From contig CM106586.1 of the NCBI GenBank assembly GCA_048013815.1, positions 20,956,001 through 21,020,000 on the forward strand: DNA of 64,000 nucleotides, read 5' to 3'. The notes beneath the pieces were generated by a model. The model saw only the letters and a program-made list of their open reading frames with translations. It made no database searches and was not told the origin of the DNA. This DNA comes from Setoptus koraiensis (lineage: Eukaryota; Arthropoda). Shown piece after piece: positions 11,636-24,900 of the stretch. Position 1 is the stretch's first letter. Each line of letters starts with the position of its first letter. The translations under genes were made by a program, and so were the position numbers.

Positions 11636-14600
11636 GTGCCCGACAAGTATGCATATTATATCGCATATTAAATGTGTGTGTGTGTTTATGGAGATTTCGC
11701 CCGTGGCCGTCGTCGTCATCGCGGTCGTTGCGCTCGATTTATCTGACACAACAACAACGGACACACGGCGCGCCGAAGGGATATTATTAGGATTTGAGCG
11801 GCTGCGTCGACTAGTCGTCGTTGCATACATTAATTCAGCGTACGCACAGCGCGGGCCCCATATACCCGGTCGGCACAATATATTTCTAGTTGGCCGGTTG
11901 CAGCCGGCGGCCGGCGGCCGAGGGGCGGAAATGGCCTGGCTGCAAATTCATGACCATGGCGCAAGGGCCGGCTAAATTACCTGCCGGCAAAAAAGGGGCC
12001 GCTCAGCGGGATTGTTGGCGCGCGGAATAATCGCGATTCGCCATTCGCGATGATAATAGCACGAATGATACGAGCGACGGCACGCGAAAACAAGCCAACT
12101 GTCTGGCCGCCACTGTATCACTGGCCGTGTGGCGCGCCGGGCCCCCCTGGCTGTTACCGGCGCTGTAACAATTGCACCGCGAGCGCGTTACCTAATGGCC
12201 GGCCAAGTGTGTAATATGAGCACTGATTGTATCACGTGATATCACGTCGCAACATGGCTCTTGTCAGCGTCTGGATAGAGCACGGTTAGAGGGGCCCCGC
12301 ATTGCCGAGCAGGGGGCGCCCCCGCCCAGGCGAAATGCGCTGTCCAATCAGGCATGTGATGATACAACTCGCTCGTCATACAGGCCCGACAGGTAGATAA
12401 TAGATAATTTATGCATTACTGTGTGTAATGTTGCGTAGCTTGTTGTTTTTATTTGCTGTTGCGCCGTCACTGGCCGGCCCGTGCCGGCCGGCCCGGCAAA
12501 CAATCGCTGTCTTGGCGTTCGCTCGTGGCGCCCTTTGATGGGCGCCTGTTCGCTCATGCAAATTTCTGTAATTTGTTGCTCATCTTGCCATGTAAACACA
12601 CACAAACACGCGCAACGTGCACCCCAGAAACAACAAGCGAGCCAGCGTCACCGAAGCGGGCCCCATACGAGCCACCGAAGCGAGCCCGGTCGCAGTTCGG
12701 GCCGCTTCGGGCCGCAACTGCGACTAGGCAGCGGCGCTGGAACGAATTCAATTATTGTTTGCGCGCCGGCCCGCCGGGCCGGCCAGTGATATGGCGCCGG
12801 GCCAACATTGTTGCCGCGCCATATCAGCCCACAGTTATGTAATGGGGCCCATTATTGCACGTACGGCACGGGCAATTTTGCACAAAGGGCCCTCGCCGGC
12901 GATTGTTGCAGCTCACCGCGCGCTCATTACGCGCGCCATCCTTAATTTAAAAGTGGGCCCACATTAACGTGATCCAGTTGGCGGCCGCGCGGCATACAAA
13001 TGTGTCCAATTTAATTTGTGTCACACACAAACACTGTCCATTGGGCGCCCGTGCGGGCCCCAGCCGTCAATATCTACGCGCCGCTGGCTTGCGACTGCCA
13101 AGTCGCGGGCCGAGCGGGCGGCTTACGCCGGCCAGTCCAAAGCCGAGCGCTCAAATCAAAAGTCTAATGTGGCCAAAGTGCGGCCCAAAGTCGGCGCCCA
13201 ACGGTCCGACGGGCACCTATCACTTTGTGCAAAGTGTGGGCGCGACGCAAGCCGCAGTTTGCCTGCGAGAGAGAGAGAGAGCCCCAAACCGACAGATTTG
13301 TAGTTGTTTGTCGCCGGCCAGTGTGCCAACAACAAACAGCCACGGCCCGGGCCCCAAACGCCCGCCAGCACTGGACAAGATCAAGCGGATTAAGTTGAGT
13401 TTTGGCGGCGCCAGTGCGCTGTTTGTCACCTCATCTCGTGACCGGCGGCCCCTCGGCCGGCTTTTTGTCCACTTTGCCAGTGTCAATCGGGTCACTCATA
13501 TTGTGAGCCGCTGGCTGGCTTTGGGCCGGCTGGCTTTGGGCCGGCAACCGAACGCGGTGCCGGCGAGTGTCGCTTTTTTACAAATTACGACCCGCCGGAC
13601 TTTGCCAGATTTTGTCGGTTTGGCCCCATCTAAGTTCGTTTGTCAACTTTAATGGCTCACATCACCAGTGACTGGCCGGTCAGTCAATGTGCGATTGTAC
13701 AATTTGCTGCTGGCGCGGTTTAATGCGCTCCGCTAGCGACACATAAAGCGCCCACCGGCGCCGAGACACCATTGCAGCAAACTGACAGAAATTAAATCCG
13801 ACACGTGATTTAATGCCGTGCTGCGGTGTCTTAGGGGGCGCTTTAGTCAGTGGCCTGATTGGGGCGCCGTCGCGCCGGGCCGTATTATGTCTGGCAAGTG
13901 TCGCTGGTCATGAGCGTCTGATCATCCTCTGACGACTCTGACGAGTTGCAAGTTGCGACTCGCGGCGACTTGCGGCACGCGCATTCGAAATTAACATTTA
14001 GCGCGCAATTTGCACCCTCCAGCAATGCGATTGCTGCAGCGAGCAGCGAGAAGCGAGCAGCCAGAGAGCTCATTAACGACCAGAGGGGCCCGCGTTCTTT
14101 TGTGTGCCTGTCGGCCGGCCGAGTGTTTGCCGGCCCCACTGTGACATTATCTCCGCCTTGATGTGTGCGCCACTAGCGCAGCGCTAGTTATTGTTTGGCT
14201 GCGCCGGCTGTGTCGACTGTGCCGCTCATCGGGGCCCCTCTGTCGGGCGGACTCTGGCAAACTCGGGCGGACTCTGGCAGAACTGTGGCAACTTTAATTA
14301 TTGCCGCTTCTCGAGATTTCTTTCTCGTGCGCCGTTTGGGCCGTGCGGGCTCAGTGGCTCGTTTGTTTGTCGCCGCGGTGCTGTTGTCACTGTCATCGCG
14401 ATTCGCGACAGCGCGCCCAGGTGCTCGCCCCAATGCACTGTTCACCGGGGGCACAATGCTCGCCGAGCTCGCCACACAGTGAACCGCCGAGCTGGCGTAA
14501 ATTGTTTAATTCCGACCGCCAGCTCGGGCTTTCATTTGTTTGCAGCCACTTAGTTGGATGGTTTTTGTCGCAATTGTGCCCCCAACGAAACAGTATCGGG

Positions 14601-17600
14601 CCCCAAATCTTGGCCGTGCTGCTCGAGTTATCTGTGGGCCCCTTCTTTTGCCTCTGTGTGCGCGTTTTTTGTCGCTCACTTTGGATCACTTTGGATGAGG
14701 GGCCCTGCGCAGCCAGCACAACTGCTGGCAGAACAAAGTTTAGTTAGTGTGCAAAAACTAACCGTCTAACGGGGCCAACAGTGAATTTGCGAGCGCAAAA
14801 ACGGCGCTCTCAGGGGGCGCTCGGCGGCCGCTCGCATCTGGGGCCCGGGGCGACTCTTCTTTTCTCTATATGTTTTTGTTTCGCTGCTGCCGGCCATCGC
14901 CCGGCTGGCTGACTCGCTGGATGGCTGGCTCACGGGCCGGCTGGCTCACGAGCTGGCTGACTTACGGGCTGGCTGACTCACTCACTGGCTGGCTGGCGCG
15001 GCGACTCGCCGCGCGGGCTCGGCCAGCCAGCCAGCCAGCCCAATGACAATCCAGAACGGCATTCAAACAGAGAAAGCGTTTGGGGCCAATTCATGTCGTG
15101 TGCGTGTGTCGACCGAGTTTACCTAAAGTCATTAATCATTTGCATATAATACTCTGTTCACTTTTAGAAACAACTAGCCGGCGCGCGCTGGCGTCGCCCG
15201 ATTGGCGAGCCGATTCGCAGAGCGGCATCGACTCAAATCGGCTGGCTGTGGCTGTTGTTGGTCGGGGGCCCGCAATTGAGAGAAATTAAATGCCTGCCAC
15301 AGGCTGGCGCCAGCCAGCCACCAACGACAACATTAAGATAAAAGCAATAACGGCGACAGGCGGGCCAACCTGCCTCATGGGCACTCTGCCGGGCCCCAAT
15401 CGAGGCCGGCGCCGATTCGAATTCGCTGCCGAATCGAAGCCGCGGCCAAATCGAAGCCGCTGCTGGCTTCGTTTGAAAGTGGGGCGCGCAAAGCGGCTGG
15501 CGCACCAGTTTGGCGATTTGTGTGACGCTCGCAAAACTTGTGACTGATCGCTGCCGCTGCCAACCATCGTGGGGCGCGTCACATTGCGCCCTCCGATAGT
15601 TGTCACGCGTTTGAGGCTCAAACTTTGAGCCGTCGAAGGGCCCACGTTGCGCATTGTGATGATGCCGGCGGTTTTGTTCCGTTTGCACTTGTCGCACAGT
15701 TGTCGCTAGTTAAAGGTGAGCCGCACGCGCAGCCGGCCCGGCCCCACGAGCGCCCACGGCGCGAGATTAATGATGGCTGAACGCGGGCGCCCAAGACGCC
15801 TGCGAGCGCCCTAACGAGGGCCCCGCGCTGGCTCGACAAATCAATCTCGGCGGCGCCCGTGTCGCCTGTGCGGCTGTGCGACTGTGCGGCTGTGTGGCCC
15901 ACGGGCGTGTGCTCAGCGCTCGATTCCGGGGGCCCCTGCGCGGAGGCCGCTCATTGTGCACTTTGGCTGTGCGCGACGCACGCTGTATGCGTTAGTAACT
16001 TTAAGTGTGGCCGTTCGAAGGCGCTCGAGCCGAGCTCAATTCGATTTTTTACAATTGGGGCCAGCCCAACAGTGGGCAAGACGCGCAGTCGGCGGCGCAA
16101 AATGTCGCCAGTCACGGCTGTTGCAATTTATGACGCCCCCGCTCGACGGTGGGTCAGCACACCGGGCCGACAGCGCACAGCGTTAGTTGACGCACCGGGC
16201 CTGACACGTCGGGCCCGACAATGTCGAGGGGCGCCAGACAATGATTGAATAGGCGTGAAAATTGGGGCGTCTCTCGCCTTGTTGCGTCACGACACACGGG
16301 GGCGTCTCAGTGGGGGCTTGATTAGTTCAGTGAACTGCGTTGACGTGCCGGCAGTGAGGCGCGTCATTGTGCTCGGGCCAGCGCGAATCGGACTGAAACA
16401 AAATAAAACAAAATCAAATCAAACGCGACCGAATAAAATAAATTTATCCCCTTCGGCCGCTCGCTGTTGCCGGCTGGCCGTCGCCGCTGTCGGCGTTGCT
16501 GTTGTCGCCGTCGTCGGCGTTGTTGTTGTCGCTGTTGTTGTTGTCGCTGTCGTGACTGGGGCCGAGTATGTTAATCTGTGCGCGTTACGTTGGCGCCGAC
16601 AGACGCCAAAAGAGCAGCGAAAATCGACGAAACGACAACAACGCGCTCGTTCAATCTGATGCAAATCAATCATGTGCGTTCCGTCACGATGTCTGCCAGA
16701 CCGTGATGGGCGCCCCGTCAAACCTTTCGCGCGTCGCCCTTTAATCGCCAGCTCGATAGCCGGCTGGTCTGGTCGCCGGCTAGACCTTGCGCTGCGTGTA
16801 TCTTAACGTATATGCGTTATATACAGTTATGTAATAGGCGGCTGTAAATTTGACAGCGTGGCTGGCTGGCTTTTTGAGCAAACTTTTACGCCAAATTTGA
16901 GCCAATGCTGGCTGCGCGATGCGCCGATGCGCTGCTGACGTAACGTCAAGTAACGTTACGTAATGTTACGTAACGTTACTTGACGTAACAGTGTTGGCAC
17001 GTTAATCGCTGTGCGCGCCGCACTTATTAATTTGCAATATCTGCCGCTCTATATCCACACACGATATACACACGATATACACACAATATCCGCACAATAT
17101 ACACACAATATACACAATGCATTGCGCAACAATGGTCGCCAGCGTAACCGTATCCAATTTGTGGCCAATGTGTTGCCTTACGCGGCCTTATTCGGCCTTA
17201 TGCTGTGCCAATGGGGCCGCTTAAATGGCAATTGCACTTTGCAATTGGACTCGCTCGCCACCATTACGCAATGCGTGCGTAATACGCATGGCATAGTGTT
17301 TAATATATAACAATATCAAGCGCTTGCCATGAGCCATATTGATCAGATTCATATCCTATGGCTGCGGCAATAAAACAACGACTGTTTGTTTGTTCTGACA
17401 ACAATTTTGTGATTTGTGTGTGGCAAGCGAACAGTTTGGCAAACACTGGACCGGAAGTTGTCAGGCGCGCCGCTTGCACTGTGCAAGTTGCGCAAGTTGT
17501 GATTCGGGCCAGCTCGACGACAAGCTTTGCTCATTTGAGGCCGCCAGTCGGCCGACTGAAGCGGCAGCGCGACTGAAGCGACAACGCGACTGAAACGACA

Positions 17601-20600
17601 ACGCGACTGAAACGACAACAAGTGCGCAGTAATTACGTAAGTGCAATTAGTCTCGCTCGCTCTCTATTAGCCGCGAGTTTGAATGACAATAATAATTGAT
17701 GTTGGCCTATTTTTGGTTCGACAGTCGACGCACACACACACGGCCGACATGAACATGTTACGCAACCATTAACCGGCGCCATAATATCACCCGCAACATA
17801 TAATACAAGATTCATTGTCTCGCTGATAGAGGCGCCACAGTGACAGTGTGGCACAACAACTGTGGCACAGTCGCCGAGGCACAAACTGCGCCGCAGTCAC
17901 TTGCGCAATGAGCACGAGGGGCCCGGCTTACATGACGGCGAGCGGATTGACGCTGTCGACAAACAAACAACGTAAGCCGTCGCTTGTAACAGCAAGCCGC
18001 CCGACATAACTGTAAATCAGGTTGCTCACACTCGACGAGTGCCCGCCGAAACAAACAAACAAACAGACTGACATGTCAGCGGGCGCAGTTGATCACTTCC
18101 TTTTCTATGGATCGTTCAATTAATGTGCGCCACTCAACGCTGCATGCAACGCTCGCCATTATCCGACAACACGATCATGTCACCATGTTCTGGTCTCGCC
18201 CGACCCGACCCGACGCCCGACCCGAAGCCCGACCCGACGCTCGCCCGGGACCGGGCCCCAAGGCAACCCTTCTGCGTGCTCGCACGTAAGCGCAAGTCGG
18301 CGCAAGTCGTCGCAAACCGGCCCATATCGGCGTACATTGGCGGGCCCCCATGCCCGCCATACACGAGCCATGCACGAGCTGTGCACGGGCTGTGCACGGG
18401 CTGTGCACGGGCTGTGCTCGAACTGTGCACGGGCCATATATGCAGTATAATCTTTTTAGACTGGCCAGCGACTGACAATTGGCCCGCGTGCGTGTGTGCG
18501 TCGCCGCCGGCAACTCCGACGGGATTATGCCCTATGCAGATATGCGTGTCAATCACTGTCTGGCGCACAGGCTCGTGGCACGTCAACTGGGCCGATGAAG
18601 AGATAATCTCCAGTTGATTAGTGCCCGGCGCTCGGGCGGCCGCCCTCAGCCGTTGCGCCGGTCGGCCGGCCCGCGGGCCCGCCAGCGACCGATTCAGCGA
18701 CCAATGCAGCGACCAGTGCAGCGACCAATGCAGCGACCAGTGCAGCGACGGGCCCATTCGGCGAGGCACGAGCGGAGGGCCAGCCAGCAATCGCGCAAGT
18801 CGGGCCGGCCGGCCGGGCGCGAACGGGCAGAAATAAACGGCGCAAAGGGCAGAAATAAACGACGCCAGCGCAAGATTTTATCTCGCTCGCCGGCCAAGAT
18901 ACAATCTGACGTTGCGTGCGTGTGTGCCGAACGACAGATACAACCGGCCCGGCAGACGCGACCAATACGACAGATATAACAGATACAACAAGAGCCAAAA
19001 GGCTATTATCTAATCTAATGAGCTCACTCGCCATCGACGCCGCTCTCGCTAACCAAATATCCCCTCTCTGCTCTATTTATGCGCCGATATCTAACTGCGA
19101 TATATCCAACTGTGCACACAATGGCACTGATGGCCACCATCAATGATGAATAATGGCGCCGTTGACCGACCGCTGGCAACATTGTGGCCAAACAAACAAA
19201 CAAACCAACGGCGACCAATGGCAACCAACGGCGACCAATGGCAACCAACGGCGACCAATGGCGACAACAGAAAGCGGGAAATATAGCCAATTTTTGTAAT
19301 GAGCCCATCAAGCTAAATGGTTCCGTTCCACTAATTACGTCGCCAGTGATTGTTTACGACAATGACCTAATAACGGCCATAACCTCAACTACGGCCACCA
19401 CCGCGCCCGTGGCCGCACCCACCAGCAACCCCGCCCATCAGCAGCAGCAGCACGCCGGCGGGCCGGCCCGAGCGGCTCAGCCGGACCGGACGCACCAGAT
19501 TCTGGTGGCGGGCACCCACGACGGACACATCAGGAAGATCGTGCTGACATCGGGCGAGCACAAGATGCGCCTACGCGGTCACGAGTTCGACTCTGTCCAA
19601 TTGGATCAGGAGCCCATTTTGGCCGATTTGGTTGTGGTGGCAAGCGGGGGCGCCGCCGCCAAGCAGCAAGCGGCTCCATCTGGCGCCGGCGGCGAGCAGT
19701 ACATTATCGCGGCCAGCGTTAACAAGTTGGCCAAGGTGCGACTCAATTCGTGCAAGCACTCGCCCCTGCAGCAGCAACCCGCAAGCGCCGCCAATCTGAC
19801 CGCCGCCGCCGGCAGCTCGCCGCCCCTCACCTGTGATCAGTGCGCCCAATTGCAGGACCCGTACTGCGGTTGGTGCTCACAATTAGCCGCGTGCACCGGC
19901 CGCCAGGAGTGCGCGCAACACCAGGAGCACCAGCAACAGCAGCAGCACCAGCCGCACCAACAGCAACGCACCGCCTGGCTGCCCTTCGACCAGATCCGGT
20001 GCGCCGACTACCGGCTGGTGAGCCAAAACTACGTGGCCCTGCAGCAGGACCAGCAGCTGACGCTGGACGTCAACATCAACAACCAAACGGGCGACGCGCA
20101 ACACTTTCCGCTGCCGCCGCTGTCGCTGCTGACCGCCACCCAGTTCACCTGTCACTACGATTACCCGCAGCAATTCCCGCAACCGCCGCAGCACCCGCAA
20201 CACCCGCAGCAGCAACAGCATCAACACCAGCAACAGCAGCAGGCCAGCTACACGGTGCGGGCGCACGCGGCGCGCCTCAACGCGCTCACCTCCACCGTCA
20301 CCATCGGGTGTCCGCTGCCGCCCGTCAGTCACCGGCCCGTGGGCAGGCCGCCAAGCGGTGCCGCGCACAACTATGACAGCGCCGACAGCGCAGTGGCGGA
20401 CAGTGTCAAGGTGAAACTGACGCTGCGCCACGTAGCGCCATACAACGGCAGCCTGGTGCGAGAGTTCAGATTTTACGACTGCTCGCAGCACTCCACCTGT
20501 CGGTCGTGCCTGCAGTCGGGCGCGCAAGTGTCGGGTTCCGGCGGCGGCGGCGGCGGCTGGACGTGCTGGTGGTGCCCGACGACGGGCCGCTGCACCCACA

Positions 20601-21907
20601 ATGTCACCAGCGCGCAATACGGCTGCCCGGCCGCGTTGCCCGCCGCTCAGCAGTGGCCCCTGAACCGGGCCCAGTCATTGAGCCAATGTCCGGCCGGCCA
20701 GCTGGACGGGCCGGCCGATTCGAGGCAGTCCGTGGCGCCGCTGGCGGCGCAGCAGCCGGCGCACGCGACCGCCAACCAGCGGCAAGCGGACCCGGCGAGC
20801 GCCTTGAGCAACCGCAACCAGAGTCACCAGCATCGCCAGCATCAGTTGCAGCAACAGATACAAGGGGCAAACAATCACAGTGTTGCGCAACAATTCAACA
20901 ACTACAACTACTACAACCAGTTGGCGGCCAACGCCGACCTGGCGCTCATTGCGCACATGATGCGCCGCACCCTGGTGATCAATCTCAAAAATAATCCGCT
21001 GCTGTTGCCCGCAACAGCCGGCAAACAGGCGCCCAACAACAACAAATTTGAATGTCTCGTGGAAATAGAGGGCGCCAAGGCGCGAATTGGGGCCAAATTG
21101 CTGGACAACCAACAGATCGTTTGCCAGGAGAACAGCTACACGTACGAGGACGAGGTGGCCACCATGCCGGCCAGCGTGTCGGTCATAATGAACGAGCACG
21201 CCACCATCGAGCGCACCGAGGGTGAGTTTGACGCGGATAATTGCGCTAAATCTAATTCAAACGGCTAAATCTGATCTCATCCAATCTAACCGATATCCGT
21301 GCCCCATTTACCCATTTACCCAATTCTGTGCCAATTTTCGCCAGTGCTCCTGTACAAGTGTCAACTGTTTGGGGCCCAGCAGCGCAACAGGGCCGACTGC
21401 TCGCTGTGCGCCACCCTGGACAGGCGCTTCCAGTGCCAATGGTGCAACAATCAGTGCGCCCACGCCGACCAGTGCACCGAGCTGCCCTCGGTCAACTGTC
21501 CGCCGCCGCGGATCGACTCGGTAAGTATCGCCCCAAACTTTACTGCTGCCCGAACAATCCAATTGTTCGGGTCGGCCCGGCCAGCCCGAACGATCGGTCG
21601 GCCCGAACAATTGGTCGGCCCGAACGGCGAATCCATCGGTCGGGTGCCGCTCGCCAGATATTAAATTGGCTCGGCGGGCGCTTTTTTAGCCGCTTCGGGC
21701 CGGCCGATCGTAAATGTCCAACGGGCAGCATCACTGCGGATATAAACATCATGTGACAGCAATACATTAGACAGAGGATCCATTTACAATTTGTTGCTGC
21801 CGCATAGGCCAGTCGCGGTGCTTCCTGTCCGCCGCCGCCGCCGTTGTCGTTGTCGTTGTTGCCGTTGTTGTTGTTGCCGTTGTTGTCGCTGTTGCTGTTG
21901 TTGTCGT

Positions 21908-21956
<49 letters not shown>

Positions 21957-24900
21957 GCTGCTGTCGCTGTCCGGCACCGTGGGCATGATAAAATAATAAT
22001 AATAACAATAATGCAGCAACAATGCACATGTCACAGGCAGCGATAACGCGCCACGATGACGCAATGGCGGCCAATGCGCCCAAATAAACGCAGCAACGAG
22101 CTGATAAAGCCGGCAAAATGGCCAAATGCCGAAATGATAAAATGATCATAAAATCATGCAATCGATCCAATGGCAATGGAGCGGGCGGCCCGACAGTGAA
22201 AAGAGATATGAGCGGCCCTCATTGGATACTTATTGAGTTATCGTTACTCGCCCGGTTGGCGCGCCATGTTTGTCTTGGGAGGCACGGGCGCCAGTGGCTA
22301 CAAACGCCCATAATATCGTTGTTTATTATCATTGCGCCACATACCGAATGGGCCAAGTGCGCCTCATCGGCCCACACTATGGGCCCCATAGATGGCCCGG
22401 CCAGCGCACACTCTCATCGGGCGGGGGAGCCAGTTGGGGCGCGGGCGCCACTTGGGCCAGTCGCCGGGGGACGGCGGACGGCGCGCCAACAATCGCCAAT
22501 GGCAGCCAAAGTCAGAGCCAAACGGGGGCTGGCCCGCCGACAAAGATGCTATCATTGCTTGGGGCGCTGTGATGGGCCCCAAGCAGCCGGTGGCTGGGCA
22601 GCGAGAAGCGCGTGCCGGCCCGCAACTGGCGGCCCGAGTGACAGCGAAATCGGAGCGGTACGGGCTCTATGAGGGCGCAGTGGCGCAAGATGCGGCGGCC
22701 GGGCATAAAATAAACAACTATTATCGGCGCTGTGCGATAAATAGATTTTGAGGCGCCAACGTTAATGCGAGCGAATGTTAGCGCCAGAGCGTGCCAACAA
22801 GCGCCCATCGCGAGCACCAATCTGATGTGAACGCTCGCCGGCCGCCGACTGGTTTGCGGCGGATATAAACATTGGCTTATTATCGGTTGTCGGTTATCGG
22901 TTGTCGGGCGCGTTTGGCGTCGCGACCGACGACAGTCGTTGTCGTCGGCGGGCGCAAATTTGAAACATCCGCCGGCCCGTCTTGCGCCCGTCCGCTCCAA
23001 TCTGCAATTTACAATTTTGTCCGGCGTCGGCCGGCCGGCCCGACCGGCGGCCCGCGCCTATACACGGGCGGCCATTTATGTGTGCGGCCATTCCCGTGAG
23101 CGGCCATTTATGTATGTGCGTGGCCAGCAATACATAACTAGCCTAATGGTATCAGCGCATTAGGTATTAGTGCGGCCGTCGGGCTGACCTAACAAGACAT
23201 GACAATGATGATGTCGATTATGATGAAAAAGACAATTTATCACTTTGTTATTATTATTATTATTATTATATATACAAGCCAGCACTGGCAATATACAGCC
23301 ACAGCGACCAATATAGCACCGCCAACATATAATGGCGCCAGTGGTCAGCTGTGCGGCGTATTATAATGCGCACTGTTGGGGCCAGTGGGGCCCGTGGGCT
23401 GCTTGAGCGAGTGGCGCAGTTATAACGTGTGTTATGCAATGATAAATTGCGCAACCACGCCAAGTGGCCCAGTGGCACATTATGCACAATTCAAGTTTGG
23501 TGCCACTGCACGGTGGCGACCAGCGATGGCGCAGCATGTAATGTATGTGGTTGTTGTTGCGTATTTGTTGTCGCGCGTTTGTCGGGGGCGTCCGGCGCTG
23601 ATGCGGCCACGCCAGCCATGACGCGATGACCAGTGCAGTGGTCATCATGAATCATCCATGGACTCTATGGCATGGACTCTATGGCATAGACTCTATGCCA
23701 TAAACTCTATGGCGTAGAGTGCACGAATGGGTGCCCGCGCCGCATCTATTTGTGCCGCATTTGTTTGTAAAGGCAAATTTGAAAGGAGGAGGCACAAAGA
23801 AGAGGCCAAATTGCGGCTATCAATTGATACGAACGGGCCAAATATGAGCGCGACTAACAAGCAAACAAACACGATTTGTTGTGCTTGCTCTTTTGTGTGT
23901 CCACAATGCCTTGCGACGGTCGGCCGGGGCCTCCGAGGCTCTGCGCGGGCTGCGAGCGCCTCCGAGGCTCTCCGAACGCCTCCGAGGGCCTCCGATGGTC
24001 TCGCCCCCTTTGACGTCCGACGTGCACGAGAGTCGCAATTGCACAATGGCGCCACTGCCGTTACGCAACCGCTCGCGTTGTGGCTGCTCGTGCACAAGCG
24101 GTTGCGTAACAGTGTGCAAACAGTACCTGGCCAAACTGGCGCCCACGCAAACAAGAGCCCGTCTCATTATTTGCTCTTGGCCCGGCCGCACACAGCACAC
24201 AGAGCGGGCCAGAGCAGGGCCCGCGGAGGCGAGCTCAAGACGGGCCCCCGATCCACTATATAAACGCCGTTGTAGTGCGTGCCAGTGCAGCTTCAGGTGA
24301 ATTTCGGCAAATCAGCGGTGCACTTTACGAGCCAGAACGAGCCAGAACGTGCCAGAACGTGCCAGTACGTGCCAGTACGCGCTGCACTTGTCGCTCGGCA
24401 CAATGGCCTAATGTTATTATATAACCACACCATTGTGCGATATTCAAATCATTATACAATGGCCAGCGAGTCAGTGGCACTTGTCTGCTCAATGGCGCCG
24501 TATAATGAGCAAGATTGGGGCCCCGATGGCCGCCAACGGGCGCCACTGGCCAGCGTGGCTGTCGCCTGATTGCTAATGAGCCTGCGAACATTAGCGCTGT
24601 CGAATGCAAATTACTCATCATGCATACTCAATAAAATTAGCGGCTCACAAACGAAATGAAGTGTCGGCGCCAATTGATTAAATTGATAGCCCGGCTCGCC
24701 GATAACAGGTGCGCATGCTAATGTGATTACCGTGTTGAGGCGCGGCCTCATCTGATTCCGCCCGCGCGCGCCGGCAACAATGCCCGCCCGGCAGCAATAC
24801 CCGCCCGGCAACAATGCCCGCGCCGCACTATGTCCACTGTATATCCGCACCATATCCACTGAATATCCATTGAATATCCACTGAATATCCGCACTTTATC

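Larger units (their letters stand above)
6795..19270. other. Plexin intron 1 (12.5 kb), GC-rich, repeat-laden, no gene seen
   Basis: No open frame here resembles a protein. The longer ones are Arg/Ala/Pro-rich shadows of GC-rich DNA or are driven by tandem repeats. The intron carries CA/GT microsatellites (7148-7176, 9497-9544, 11605-11633), a 14-bp minisatellite (8121-8175), AT-rich alternating sequence (10860-11010), a degenerate GGCTGGCT array (about 14900-15040), a 40-bp palindrome (16945-16984), a CACAATATA-type array (17058-17116), a 12-bp minisatellite (about 18674-18750) and a 20-bp triplicate directly before the acceptor (19201-19264). GGGCCC hexamers are very frequent. Confidence 0.75.

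Noticed and set aside
11355-11975. 206-codon plus-strand frame with a hydrophobic stretch
   Set aside because: It is partly made by a GT microsatellite (Cys-Val run) and lies within the intron. No family resemblance.
18134-18790. 218-codon minus-strand frame with SLHWSLHW repeats
   Set aside because: The repeat is the translation of the 12-bp minisatellite at 18674-18750. The rest is GC-rich shadow inside a plexin intron.
21540-22176. Poly-Asn and poly-Gln minus-strand frames
   Set aside because: They are translations of the GTT/GTC triplet tract in plexin intron 3, with no flanking conserved sequence.
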